A DNA stretch of 49,557 nucleotides from positions 1 to 49,557 of the forward strand of contig CAWUIO010000043.1 of assembly GCA_963922455.1 (NCBI GenBank), read 5' to 3'. Positions 15,960 through 24,534 of the stretch are shown here, in pieces. The notes under the pieces are model-generated. The model saw nothing but the letters and a program-made list of their open reading frames with translations. It was not told where the DNA came from and searched no databases. The position numbers and the translations under genes are program-made. Numbering within the stretch: the first letter of the stretch is position 1; each line of letters opens with the position of its first letter. Source of the stretch: CAWUIO01 sp963922455 (GTDB lineage: Bacteria > Bacteroidota > Bacteroidia > Cytophagales > Microscillaceae).

Positions 15960-17399
15960 ATGCGCATTTATTTAATTTTTTTAGCTGGATTGCTGAGCCT
16001 GCACTTTGTTTCCGCTCAGGAATCTCACCGTACTCTAAGGGAAGCTAGCCCCACTTCTTCCCCTCCCCCATCGACCGCCTTTTTTGTTATCGATCAAATC
16101 CAGATCATTGGCAATCACAAAACCAAAAAACAGATTATCCTCCGGGAGCTGGATGTCAAAGAGGGAGACACTTTATACGCCCAAGAAATCGATACTATCC
16201 TAAGCCGTAACCGAAATAAAATATTTAATACCAATTTGTTTGTCAGTGTAGAAATGTCACTGATCAAATCGGCTACCCGGACCACGCGCCTCAACATTCA
16301 ATTGGAAGAACGGTGGTATATTTTTCCTGGCCCCATATTCGAGCTTTCTGATCGTAATTTTAGTGAGTGGTGGAATACGTATAATGCTGATTTTAGCCGA
16401 GTAAACTACGGCATGCGCTTCGTCGTGGAAAATTTTCGGGGAAGGAGCGAAAAAGTAGACCTGCTCTTGCAATTTGGTTTTGAAAGAAAAATAAGCCTGG
16501 ACTATACAATCCCCTACATCGATAAAAAACAAAAAACTGGAATTGAGCTGGGTATTTCCTATGCTAACAATAACTCCGTTGCCTTTAGGAGTTTAGATCA
16601 TCAACTGGATTTTATTGATTCCACGCGCTCACTACGCACCCGGGTCCGGGCTAAATTTGGCATTAGCCGGCGGAATGCTTTTTACAATTTTCATAAGGTG
16701 GAATTGCTTTATGAACGAAACAAAGTGGCCGATACCGTTTTGGTCCTGAATCCGGATTATTTATTTGGCCAAGACAATACCCAAGAATTTTTACGTTTCC
16801 GGTACATTTTTACAAAGGATAAGCGAGATATACAGGCCTATCCCTTGCAAGGAGACTTTCTGCGGTTGATGTTTGAGAAAAGAGGTTTAGGCATCTTCAA
16901 TGATGTTAACCTCACCTCCTTGACGGGAACCTACGGCTACTATTACAAGCTAAAACCCAAATTGTTTGTCGACCATACGGTCATTGGGCGGCTTAATTAC
17001 CAAAATCGCCAGCCCTACGTGGAATCCCGGGCGCTGGGTTACGGCGATAATACCATCCGAGGCTTTGATTTGTATGTAATCGATGGGCAAAGCTTTCTCT
17101 TAAACCGAAACACCCTGAAATTTCGCTTGTTTGAGTTTGACAAAACCCTCAATTTTATTCCCATCCGGCAGTTCCGCCGGTTTCCGGTTGCGGCCTATCT
17201 TACGGCTTATTATGATCACGCCATTGTCCAAGACCAATTCTTCCGGGAGAATAGCCAAAGGTTTTCCAACCAGTACATTTATGGTTGGGGAGTCGGCTTA
17301 GATGTTTTTACCGCCTACAACCTCTTACTCCAATTAAATTATTCCTTTAATAGCGATTTGGAAAGCGGCTTCTTTTTTAGTTTCAAATCCAGCCTTTAA
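15960..17399 (+). CDS. Omp85/BamA-family outer-membrane protein
   Basis: A 479-residue secreted protein with a signal peptide (residues 1-19, ending VSAQ). One POTRA-like domain lies at about 40-120 ('FVIDQIQIIGNHKTKKQIILRELDVKEGD'). The rest is a C-terminal 16-strand-type barrel with 'RGF'-like 'NTIRGFDLYVIDG' (about residue 360), which corresponds to the conserved barrel lid loop of Omp85 proteins. BamA itself has five POTRA domains and about 800 residues, so this is a short paralogue. It may insert or translocate a specific outer-membrane cargo. The ATG at 15960 is chosen because it starts the signal peptide. The flippase gene follows after 24 nt. Confidence 0.82.
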   Translation: MRIYLIFLAGLLSLHFVSAQESHRTLREASPTSSPPPSTAFFVIDQIQIIGNHKTKKQIILRELDVKEGDTLYAQEIDTILSRNRNKIFNTNLFVSVEMSLIKSATRTTRLNIQLEERWYIFPGPIFELSDRNFSEWWNTYNADFSRVNYGMRFVVENFRGRSEKVDLLLQFGFERKISLDYTIPYIDKKQKTGIELGISYANNNSVAFRSLDHQLDFIDSTRSLRTRVRAKFGISRRNAFYNFHKVELLYERNKVADTVLVLNPDYLFGQDNTQEFLRFRYIFTKDKRDIQAYPLQGDFLRLMFEKRGLGIFNDVNLTSLTGTYGYYYKLKPKLFVDHTVIGRLNYQNRQPYVESRALGYGDNTIRGFDLYVIDGQSFLLNRNTLKFRLFEFDKTLNFIPIRQFRRFPVAAYLTAYYDHAIVQDQFFRENSQRFSNQYIYGWGVGLDVFTAYNLLLQLNYSFNSDLESGFFFSFKSSL

Positions 17400-17423
17400 T
17401 TTGCCGGATAGAACAAGCGCAGC

Positions 17424-18929
17424 ATGGGCATTATCATCCGTCAGAGTTTAAAAGGTAGCCTCGTAAGCTACTTTGGAGTTATCCTGGGAGCCATCCACAT
17501 CGTTTGGTTAATGCCCCTTTTTTTGAGCCGGGAACAAATTGGCTTACTCTACTTTTTGGATGGTGCCGCCTCCATCTTGGCTACTTTTGGGGCCCTGGGT
17601 GTATGGCACATCACCCTTCGCTTCTTTCCTGAGTTTGAAAACCGATCTAAAAAACATCAAGGGTTTTTACCCTTGCTTTTGCTTTATTCAGGCCTAGGAA
17701 TGGCCCTGGTGAGTATACTCTACATCTGGGGCCAAGCTTGGATCGTTGAGATTTATCGTCCGCGTTCGCCTCAGGCTATCCCGTATTACTATTTCATTTT
17801 GGCCTATGCCCCGGCCATTATTATCCTGGGCATTCTCGAGAACCTGTCCCGCCTCCACCTCCGCATTGTGGTTCCGGCCTTGGGGCGAGAAGTCATACTC
17901 AAATTATTATTGGCCCTGGGGACCGTATTATTTGCGGTAAAGGTATTCGATTTAAAGGATCTAATTTATTCAAGGGCCGGGGTATTTTACTTGATCATTC
18001 TTTTCAACCTCTTGTATCTCAAACAGCTCAAGGTTTTATTTCTCCGTTTTTACAAGAGCAGTTGGCAACTCGAGCGCCTCCAACGCATGGCCACCTATGG
18101 GATCTTTGTCATGGTGGGGGGAGCTGGGGCCTTTGTGATCAATAAAATTGATTCTCTGATGATTCCGGCCCTATTGGGAACAAGCGAGCTGGGTGTCTAC
18201 ACCATCACAGCCTACATAGGTTCGGTGATAGAAATCCCCCGAAAAGCCATTTCCAGCATTAGCTCGGGGATCATCTCGAAGGCATGGGCTAAGGATGACC
18301 GGGTACATATTCAAAACTTGTACCGTCAATCGGCCCTAAACCAGCTCATCATTGGTTTGTATATTTTTCTGGGCATTTGTATGAACATTGAGGAGGCCTT
18401 TGCCCTTATCCCCAATGGGGATAAATACGAAGGTGGCCGTTGGGTGATTTGGTTTATTGCCAGCACCAAAATCTTGGACATGGGCATGGGGCTGAATGCA
18501 GAGATAATCCAGCTTTCTAAGTATTATATCTTTAATTTTATTTCCTTGATGATTCTCACGGTTTTCATATGTGTCACCAACTTGATTTTTATCCCTCTCT
18601 ATGGCATTACTGGGGCGGCGGGAGGTACGTTTCTCTCCTTCGCCTTGTTTAATGTATTGAGTTTTAGTTTTGTCTATTTTAAGTTTGGGATGCAGCCATT
18701 CAATTGGCGCAATGGGGCAAGTATTCTCCTGGCCTTGGCTACTTACGGCTTGGTAAGTCTCATTCCCTTTTCATTCAGCCCCTTTTTGAACCTCCTTTTG
18801 AGGTCCCTACTCATTAGCCTTTTATTTCCAGGAAGTATTCTATTATTTAAAATTTCACCGGAAATCCAGAATATTCTCTCCCAATTGGTATTACAAGCCC
18901 GAGCTTGGTGGGAAAACCGAAAACCCTAG
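17424..18929 (+). CDS. Polysaccharide/oligosaccharide flippase (MOP superfamily)
   Basis: A 501-residue integral membrane protein with about 14 hydrophobic segments, of the Wzx-like branch of the MATE/MOP exporters. Members flip lipid-linked sugars across the inner membrane. Its opening 'IIIRQSLKGSLVSYFGVILGAIHIVWLMPLFLSREQIGLLYFLDG' region and the second-half 'NKIDSLMIPALLGTSELGVYTITAYIG' are typical. No glycosyltransferases lie nearby, so the cargo is unknown. It starts 24 nt after the Omp85-like gene. Its TAG stop codon overlaps the first base of structured repeat copy D. Confidence 0.82.
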   Translation: MGIIIRQSLKGSLVSYFGVILGAIHIVWLMPLFLSREQIGLLYFLDGAASILATFGALGVWHITLRFFPEFENRSKKHQGFLPLLLLYSGLGMALVSILYIWGQAWIVEIYRPRSPQAIPYYYFILAYAPAIIILGILENLSRLHLRIVVPALGREVILKLLLALGTVLFAVKVFDLKDLIYSRAGVFYLIILFNLLYLKQLKVLFLRFYKSSWQLERLQRMATYGIFVMVGGAGAFVINKIDSLMIPALLGTSELGVYTITAYIGSVIEIPRKAISSISSGIISKAWAKDDRVHIQNLYRQSALNQLIIGLYIFLGICMNIEEAFALIPNGDKYEGGRWVIWFIASTKILDMGMGLNAEIIQLSKYYIFNFISLMILTVFICVTNLIFIPLYGITGAAGGTFLSFALFNVLSFSFVYFKFGMQPFNWRNGASILLALATYGLVSLIPFSFSPFLNLLLRSLLISLLFPGSILLFKISPEIQNILSQLVLQARAWWENRKP

Positions 18930-19057
18930 GGGCTGCCCCCGGCGTTCCAATGTAGAGCAGGTAGGAAGTAACGTGCCGCCGGGGTCGGGCTTTCGCTACT
19001 CGCTGCCTTTCCCCGCCAGGCCTACACGAGCTCAGACAGGCCGCTCTATCCCTCAGC
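18929..19057 (-). repeat. Structured intergenic repeat, copy D
   Basis: Full copy of 129 nt on the minus strand. It belongs to the second subfamily: GCUG at the 5' end pairs with CAGC at the 3' end. The central hairpin is GCCT/AGGC and the 3' stem CCCCGGCG/CGCCGGGG. Its 3' boundary coincides with the stop codon of the flippase gene. Read from its 5' end, it is preceded by a pyrimidine-rich tract (plus coordinates about 19063-19105). Confidence 0.92.
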
Positions 19058-19159
19058 CGTTCTGAGAGTAGAGAACAGAGATGGGAGAGCAGAGAGAAGA
19101 AACCTCGAGAAGCACTTTGACTTCAGGCTCAGTCGCTTTTGCCTAGCGTCTGCATCTTT

Positions 19160-19178
19160 GGGGCATGCGTAATGCCCC
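19160..19178. other. Perfect hairpin between facing repeats D and E
   Basis: GGGGCAT (19160-19166) and ATGCCCC (19172-19178) with a 5-nt loop. It lies in the 228-nt spacer between the 5' ends of copies D and E. No T run follows on either strand. The rest of the spacer carries purine-rich and pyrimidine-rich tracts next to each copy and no gene. Confidence 0.5.
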
Positions 19179-19285
19179 AGCAAGATACGAAAGCAAAGTA
19201 TGGGCGCCCGGACTAATTCCCGGCTCCCAATTCCAAAAACCTCTCACTTCTCGCTTCTCTCCTCTCTCCTCTCGCTTCTCAAGTA

Positions 19286-19414
19286 GCTTAGGGATGGAGC
19301 GGCCTGTTTGAGCTCGCCGCTGGTCTTAGCGAGGGCCAGCGAGTAGCGAGAGCCCGACCCGCCGGGGCACATAAGTTACCTAGTGACTGGGTTTTCCTCC
19401 GGCGGGGAAGCCCC
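19286..19414 (+). repeat. Structured intergenic repeat, copy E
   Basis: Full copy of 129 nt, divergent from copy D. Outer pairing GCUU/AAGC, central hairpin CGCTGG/CCAGCG, 3' stem CCCGCCGG/CCGGCGGG. The last stem differs at several positions from the other copies, with both arms changed together. A CTCTCC-rich tract precedes it (about 19250-19280). It ends about 118 nt upstream of ffh, on the same strand. Confidence 0.92.
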
Positions 19415-19482
19415 AAAAGCGGCTTTTTACTATATTTGGGTAATCGCTGAGGCTGGAACCTCAAAAATTCGCGGCATTTTTT

Positions 19483-19490
19483 TATTTTTG
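19483..19490 (+). promoter_or_regulatory. Candidate -7 promoter box for ffh
   Basis: TATTTTTG fits TAnnTTTG and lies 42 nt before the ffh start codon. A second fit, TATATTTG, occurs at 19431-19438 just after repeat copy E. Which one is used cannot be told from sequence. Confidence 0.4.
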
Positions 19491-19531
19491 CGGCTAGCTT
19501 TTTAAGAAAATTACGAAATCGTAGGCTGTGT

Positions 19532-20866
19532 ATGTTTGATAATTTAGTATCCCGCATTGACGGGGCCATCAAATCGCTTAAAGGAAAAAACCGTATCACG
19601 GAGATTAATGTGGCCACGACGGTCAAGGAGATCAGACGGGCGCTCGTAGATGCGGATGTTAACTATAAAATTGCCAAGCAGGTTACCGACCGGATCAAAG
19701 ATGAGGCCATGGGGCAAAAGGTACTCATCAATGTGAACCCCGGCGAGCTCCTGGTAAAAATTGTAGAAGACGAACTCACCCGCCTCATGGGGGGCGATAA
19801 AGCCGATTTTCAAGTCAAAGGCGATCCCGGGGTGGTGCTTTTGAGTGGGCTGCAGGGTTCGGGTAAGACGACCTTCTCGGGTAAACTGGCCAGCTACCTC
19901 AAAAAACAAAACCGCAATGTCTTGTTGGCGGCTTGTGATATATATCGCCCAGCGGCCATTGACCAGCTAAAAGTCTTGGGGGAACAGATCGGCGTGCCCG
20001 TTTATGCCGAACCTGAGCTTAAAGATGCCGTCAAAATCGCTAAAAATGCCATAAAATTTGCCAAAGAAAATAATAGGCAGGTTGTTATTGTAGATACGGC
20101 GGGTCGTTTGGCCATAGATGAAGAGATGATGCAGGAAATTGAGCAAGTTAAAAAAGCGCTCAATCCCAGCGAAACGCTCTTTGTGGTAGACTCGATGACG
20201 GGGCAAGATGCCGTTAACACCGCGAAGACCTTTAATGAACGGCTCAATTTTGACGGGGTCGTCCTAACCAAATTGGATGGGGATACCCGCGGGGGAGCAG
20301 CCCTTTCTATCAAGGCGGTGGTGGAAAAGCCCATCAAATTTATTAGCTCCGGGGAAAAAATGGAAGACATTGATGTCTTTTATCCCAACCGGATGGCCCG
20401 CCGGATCTTGGATATGGGAGATGTGGTGACCTTGGTTGAAAAAGCCCAGGAGGTATTTGATGAGGAGGAAAACAAGCGTATTGCCAAGCAAATCCGTAAA
20501 AATCAGTTCAATTTTGAGGATTTTCTCTCGCAATTGCAACAGATCAAGAAGATGGGTAATATCCGGGACTTAATCTCTTTATTACCGGGCATGGGTAAGA
20601 TGCTCAAAGATGTAGATATAGATAATGACTCCTTTAAACCCATTGAGGCCATTATTTTCTCTATGACCCAACAAGAGCGACAAGACCCAGCCATCATCAA
20701 CGGAAGCCGTAAAAAGCGTATTGCGGCGGGAAGTGGTACTTCGGTGCAGCAGGTCAATAATTTATTGAAGCAATTTGACCAAATGCGCAAGATGATGAAA
20801 AAGATGAACCAAATGAGCAAGAAAGGCAAGGGGGGCATGCCCAATATGAATATGTTCAAAGGTTAA
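19532..20866 (+). CDS. ffh: Signal recognition particle protein Ffh
   Basis: A 444-residue SRP54 GTPase that binds signal peptides on nascent chains and targets ribosomes to the membrane through FtsY. Helical N domain at residues 1-90, then the G domain with G1 'GLQGSGKTTFSGKLA' (about 107), 'DIYRPAAIDQL', G3 'DTAGR' and G4 'TKLDGDTRGGA'. The methionine-rich M domain ends in 'QMRKMMKKMNQMSKKGKGGMPNMNMF'. Length and order are standard. ATG at 19532. The 4.5S RNA gene is not in this window as far as I can see. Confidence 0.98.
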   Translation: MFDNLVSRIDGAIKSLKGKNRITEINVATTVKEIRRALVDADVNYKIAKQVTDRIKDEAMGQKVLINVNPGELLVKIVEDELTRLMGGDKADFQVKGDPGVVLLSGLQGSGKTTFSGKLASYLKKQNRNVLLAACDIYRPAAIDQLKVLGEQIGVPVYAEPELKDAVKIAKNAIKFAKENNRQVVIVDTAGRLAIDEEMMQEIEQVKKALNPSETLFVVDSMTGQDAVNTAKTFNERLNFDGVVLTKLDGDTRGGAALSIKAVVEKPIKFISSGEKMEDIDVFYPNRMARRILDMGDVVTLVEKAQEVFDEEENKRIAKQIRKNQFNFEDFLSQLQQIKKMGNIRDLISLLPGMGKMLKDVDIDNDSFKPIEAIIFSMTQQERQDPAIINGSRKKRIAAGSGTSVQQVNNLLKQFDQMRKMMKKMNQMSKKGKGGMPNMNMFKG

Positions 20867-21009
20867 AATTTGGGGATTTTTTGGATAAGGGTTTAACTCT
20901 TTGGGCCAGAGATCGTAAATTTACAAAAACAATAACTCATACTTAGTATTCTACGTCAACAAACAGGAGTGATTTTATTTTGCGCGTCCAAGTTTAATTG
21001 AATTGTATT

Positions 21010-21837
21010 ATGAAACGACTATTCCTTACCTCTTTCTGGGCAAGCTTATTTATCTGCCTATGTTTATCATTTCCCAGTCAAGCCCAGTTTTTTCCCTTTG
21101 GTAAGAAAATCGCCGTTGAGTTCAACAGCATAAAACTGAATAAGCAAGATACCTGTTTTGTAATCAACTATAATTTAAAAGGGAGTAAGCGTCGTTATTA
21201 TAATACACGCTTGTTTTACTCCAACAACCGCGGAAACTCTTTTAAAGGACCTCTACGCTCTCTACAAGGCATTTATGGAGATAGTATCCGGGTAGGAAAA
21301 TACTTGACTATGCGCTGGTATTTTCGTCGGGACAACCCCTACTTTGATGGGAAGAATATCAACTTCAAGTTGGAAGCCGAGGAAGTCTTAAAAGTATCCA
21401 ATGGAGGACCTAAGTATGCCCTTAGGTCACTTCTCGTGCCCGGTTTGGGAGATACCAAGGTACGAAACGGATATAATTATGGTTGGATCACAGCCTTAAC
21501 CTATTCTACTTTGGGCGCCGGTGTCTTTTTCCACTTCAAGGCGCGTAATGATTACAATGATTACGAAGACCGTTTGCCCAATACCGAAGAAGAACACCGT
21601 CAGCTCTTCAATGATGCCAAAGAAGCCCAAAACATATCCCGCGCCTTTTTTATTGCCGGGGGAACCATATGGCTGGCCGATATCATAGGCGTATATGCCC
21701 GTGGGGTAAAGAACCGGAGAAGAGTGCGTAGAGAACAAGAAAAAAATAATCCGGAAGGCCTTAGCTTAAACCAAAAAACTTGGATACCGTACTTTGAGGG
21801 AGGACCCGGAGGGGTAAGACTCACTTGGAAATTCTAA
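21010..21837 (+). CDS. Secreted protein with DUF5683-like C-terminal region
   Basis: A 275-residue protein with a signal peptide ending SQAQ (about residue 25). The N-terminal half is strand-rich and unrecognised. The second half ('ALRSLLVPGLGDTKVRNGYNYGW' from about residue 137, with two membrane-like helices) resembles the DUF5683 type of Bacteroidota envelope proteins. I prefer the ATG at 21010 to the TTG at 20998. It is followed after 24 nt by the PKD lipoprotein, then the caspase-like gene, so the three may share a transcript and a role. The function is unknown. Confidence 0.65.
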   Translation: MKRLFLTSFWASLFICLCLSFPSQAQFFPFGKKIAVEFNSIKLNKQDTCFVINYNLKGSKRRYYNTRLFYSNNRGNSFKGPLRSLQGIYGDSIRVGKYLTMRWYFRRDNPYFDGKNINFKLEAEEVLKVSNGGPKYALRSLLVPGLGDTKVRNGYNYGWITALTYSTLGAGVFFHFKARNDYNDYEDRLPNTEEEHRQLFNDAKEAQNISRAFFIAGGTIWLADIIGVYARGVKNRRRVRREQEKNNPEGLSLNQKTWIPYFEGGPGGVRLTWKF

Positions 21838-21861
21838 AATCCACCATCCAGAGCCCTACAT

Positions 21862-23283
21862 ATGAAGCAGCAATTTTCTTTATTTTTAGGCGGGGCCCTC
21901 TGTTTTCTCGCCGTGGCTTGTCTAGATCTGAATGAAACCACCTTCATAGATCTGCAATCAAACTTCATCCCTTCACAAACAATCATTCAGTTGGGCGACT
22001 CCATTACGTTTTCCCAGCTATCTACCGAAGTGGCCCAAAACTTTAGTTGGGATTTTGGCGACTCTACGGCAAGTACCGAACGCAGCCCCATCCACGTGTA
22101 TCAAAGCATTGGGAAGTATAACGTGTCCTTGGTAGTAACCAAAACGGATGGCATCACCCAAGACTCCACCGTAAGGGAAATCTTGGTACTCCCTTCCACC
22201 GACACGCTAAGCAACACCCGTACATTTGGCTCTGCTATAGATGAAGACATTGGCTTTGCCATTGCTAAGACTGCCTCGGGCTTTGTGTTGGTAGGCCGTA
22301 GAAATTTAAATAGCATGCGTGTCTTGTTTACCGATAACAACTTCAACATAACCGATAGCTCAAATATTGACAATTTAGCTGATGGCCGCGGGCGCTTGGA
22401 AGTGGAGAATGTACTAGTTTCCGAACAGGATGCTGGGATATTGGTGGTAGGCTTTTTTGAGTATAATCAATTTGAGCGGGACTCTTTCATTATCAAGCTA
22501 GATCAAAACGGGAATAGTCTCTGGACCCAGATTATCAATACGGAGCGCGATGAACGATACTCGCAGGTATTGGAACTCGGCACTAATTTTATTGCCACCG
22601 GCACGGTAGCCGAGGTGGATCAAAATGGCAATCAAGTTCCGGGCATCCTCCTCGATGAATTTGATAATACCGGCCTACAAATAGAATCGAGTGTCCTCGG
22701 ATCGAATTGGACCTTACAAGATGCCGATTTTACCCTGGATGGGGGGTTTATCTTAGCTGTAACCGAAGGAAACCGTCCACGCATTTTCCGTACGGATGCG
22801 GCACTTACCGAACTTAGGAGGTTTGAACCCCGAATTAATAATGCGTCTTTTACTGGAACCGCCAATGCCATTCACGAATTGGAGCAGGGAGGGTTTATAT
22901 TGGCTGGCTCGGTAGCCAGTGATAACCCTGACAGTAGTAATGCTTTTGTGGCCCAGTTTGATGAACAAGGCAATCAGCAATGGATTGGTTTTGAGGTTTA
23001 TTTTCACGAAGAATTTCTGGATATTGAAGAATCTTCTACGGGAGATATTTTTGTGGTCGGTACCCACGAAAACCCCCTCACTGGTAAAGATATTCTCGTT
23101 TCAAAATATAACTCCATGGGGGTCCTGCAAAGGACGCGACTAATTGGGGGGCGCATGGATGATAATGGGGCTGCCATTGAAATAGACGACTCCAATATGA
23201 TACACATCATCGGTACCACCCAAAGTTTTGGGGCTGGACTAAGAGATATTTATGTGGTTAGTTTGACTGAGAACCTAGATTAG
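21862..23283 (+). CDS. PKD-domain and beta-propeller lipoprotein
   Basis: A 473-residue lipoprotein with lipobox AVAC (cysteine 20). A PKD domain covers about residues 38-112, with the typical 'FSWDFGDSTASTERSPIHVYQSIGKYNVSLVV' core. Seven beta repeats of about 45-50 residues follow, each built on a 'GGFILAG' type strand (for example 'SGFVLVGRR', 'AGILVVGFF', 'NFIATGTV', 'GGFILAGSV', 'GDIFVVGTH'), which suggests a seven-bladed propeller. Such surface proteins bind other proteins or glycans. It lies between the DUF5683-like gene and the caspase gene. Confidence 0.8.
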   Translation: MKQQFSLFLGGALCFLAVACLDLNETTFIDLQSNFIPSQTIIQLGDSITFSQLSTEVAQNFSWDFGDSTASTERSPIHVYQSIGKYNVSLVVTKTDGITQDSTVREILVLPSTDTLSNTRTFGSAIDEDIGFAIAKTASGFVLVGRRNLNSMRVLFTDNNFNITDSSNIDNLADGRGRLEVENVLVSEQDAGILVVGFFEYNQFERDSFIIKLDQNGNSLWTQIINTERDERYSQVLELGTNFIATGTVAEVDQNGNQVPGILLDEFDNTGLQIESSVLGSNWTLQDADFTLDGGFILAVTEGNRPRIFRTDAALTELRRFEPRINNASFTGTANAIHELEQGGFILAGSVASDNPDSSNAFVAQFDEQGNQQWIGFEVYFHEEFLDIEESSTGDIFVVGTHENPLTGKDILVSKYNSMGVLQRTRLIGGRMDDNGAAIEIDDSNMIHIIGTTQSFGAGLRDIYVVSLTENLD

Positions 23284-23376
23284 TGTACACTCTTAGTATA
23301 CTTACTGGTTTTCTGAGATATAATTTGATTAATAAGCCGTTCTGCTTAACTTAGAACTTATTGAAGATATAGCATT

Positions 23377-24372
23377 ATGATCACGATAAAGATTACAAAC
23401 AACTTCCAAATTCTTTGGGCCCTCCTTTTTGGGTGCTTATGCCTAAGTGCCCCAAGCTATGGCCAAGATGAAAAAATACGCAAGGTTAATCGGGCCGTAG
23501 CAAAAAGCTCCGTGCGAAACTATGACCTCAGTTTTCTAGACCTCAGTGATGACTTTGAAGAATTAGACTTTGACGTGGTGGGGGGTAAAAGTTACTTGCT
23601 CATTATCGCTGTGGATAAATATAATTACTGGAAGCCTCTCAAAAATGCCGTTAAGGACGCTCGAGATATCAAACGGATCTTAGTAGACCGCTACGGTTTT
23701 GAAGCGAGTAATATTTATGAACTTTATGACTATGAAGTAACCCCCGAGACCGTGGAAGAACACTTCCGTATTCTAAGAGATAAAGGCACTAACATAGATA
23801 ACTTACTCATTTATTATTCGGGACACGGTTTTTATGATTCTAGCTTTGATTTAGGCTATTGGGTACCTTACAACGGTACTACCAACAGTGGTTCTACCTC
23901 AACGTTTATTCCCAATGATAAAATCCGGGACTATATCAAGGATATGAATTTTCAAAACATCTTTATGGTGGCCGATGCTTGTTTCTCGGGTTCTCTCTTC
24001 AAAGACGAAATTCAAACCAAAGGACAAGATTTCAAACGAGAGTCTCTGAAATCTCGTTGGGGCCTTAGCTCTGGTAACTTAGAAGTCGTGTTGGATGCCC
24101 TGGTCTTGGATAATGAAAAAATTGATAACAGCCCCTTTGCCTATTTCTTCATAGATTTCTTGCAAAATAATCTTCAAGACCGCTTCTCGGTTGAGCAATT
24201 GATAGATCATGTCAAACAAAGTGTTCAACAATATACGCCTCAGCGACCTGTGGGGGGTGAACTAGTTGGGGTAGGTAGCGAAGGGGGAGTTTACACCTTT
24301 TCCCTTCAGGGAACCAAAGAATCTGAAGAACCGGAAGAAACAAACACCAATCGCCGTACTCGAAAAAAATAG
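23377..24372 (+). CDS. Secreted caspase-like (C14/metacaspase family) protease
   Basis: A 331-residue protein with a signal peptide (about residues 1-29, ending SYGQ) followed by a caspase p20-type domain at about 70-300. The catalytic pair is visible: His150 in 'YYSGHGF' and Cys202 in 'VADACFSGS'. An acidic pocket for basic P1 residues, as in metacaspases, is plausible but not proven. No transmembrane helix is seen after the signal, so it should be periplasmic or extracellular. The C-terminal 20 residues are charged and probably disordered. A terminator follows 18 nt after the stop. Its 93-nt spacing from the PKD gene allows operon or separate expression. Confidence 0.9.
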   Translation: MITIKITNNFQILWALLFGCLCLSAPSYGQDEKIRKVNRAVAKSSVRNYDLSFLDLSDDFEELDFDVVGGKSYLLIIAVDKYNYWKPLKNAVKDARDIKRILVDRYGFEASNIYELYDYEVTPETVEEHFRILRDKGTNIDNLLIYYSGHGFYDSSFDLGYWVPYNGTTNSGSTSTFIPNDKIRDYIKDMNFQNIFMVADACFSGSLFKDEIQTKGQDFKRESLKSRWGLSSGNLEVVLDALVLDNEKIDNSPFAYFFIDFLQNNLQDRFSVEQLIDHVKQSVQQYTPQRPVGGELVGVGSEGGVYTFSLQGTKESEEPEETNTNRRTRKK

Positions 24373-24389
24373 TTAGAAGTACTAAATTC

Positions 24390-24416
24390 CTAGGGGGCTG
24401 AACACCCCCTAGTTTT
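24390..24416 (+). terminator. Rho-independent terminator after the caspase gene
   Basis: Stem CTAGGGGG (24390-24397) and CCCCCTAG (24405-24412), 7-nt loop, followed by TTTT. It closes the cluster that begins at 21010. Confidence 0.85.
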
Positions 24417-24508
24417 CGTATTTTAATATTCCTTCCCCCTAATCTCCCTTATTTTGCTCGAAGCACCCAAAAGCCTGGGCATTGCTCACGGGCTTACTTC
24501 TTATTTCC

Positions 24509-24516
24509 TATATTTG
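24509..24516 (+). promoter_or_regulatory. Candidate -7 promoter box for lgt
   Basis: TATATTTG fits TAnnTTTG and lies 19 nt before the lgt start codon, downstream of the terminator at 24390. It suggests a short-leader transcript starting with lgt. Confidence 0.45.
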
Positions 24517-24534
24517 CCAAAATAAGCCGCCAAA

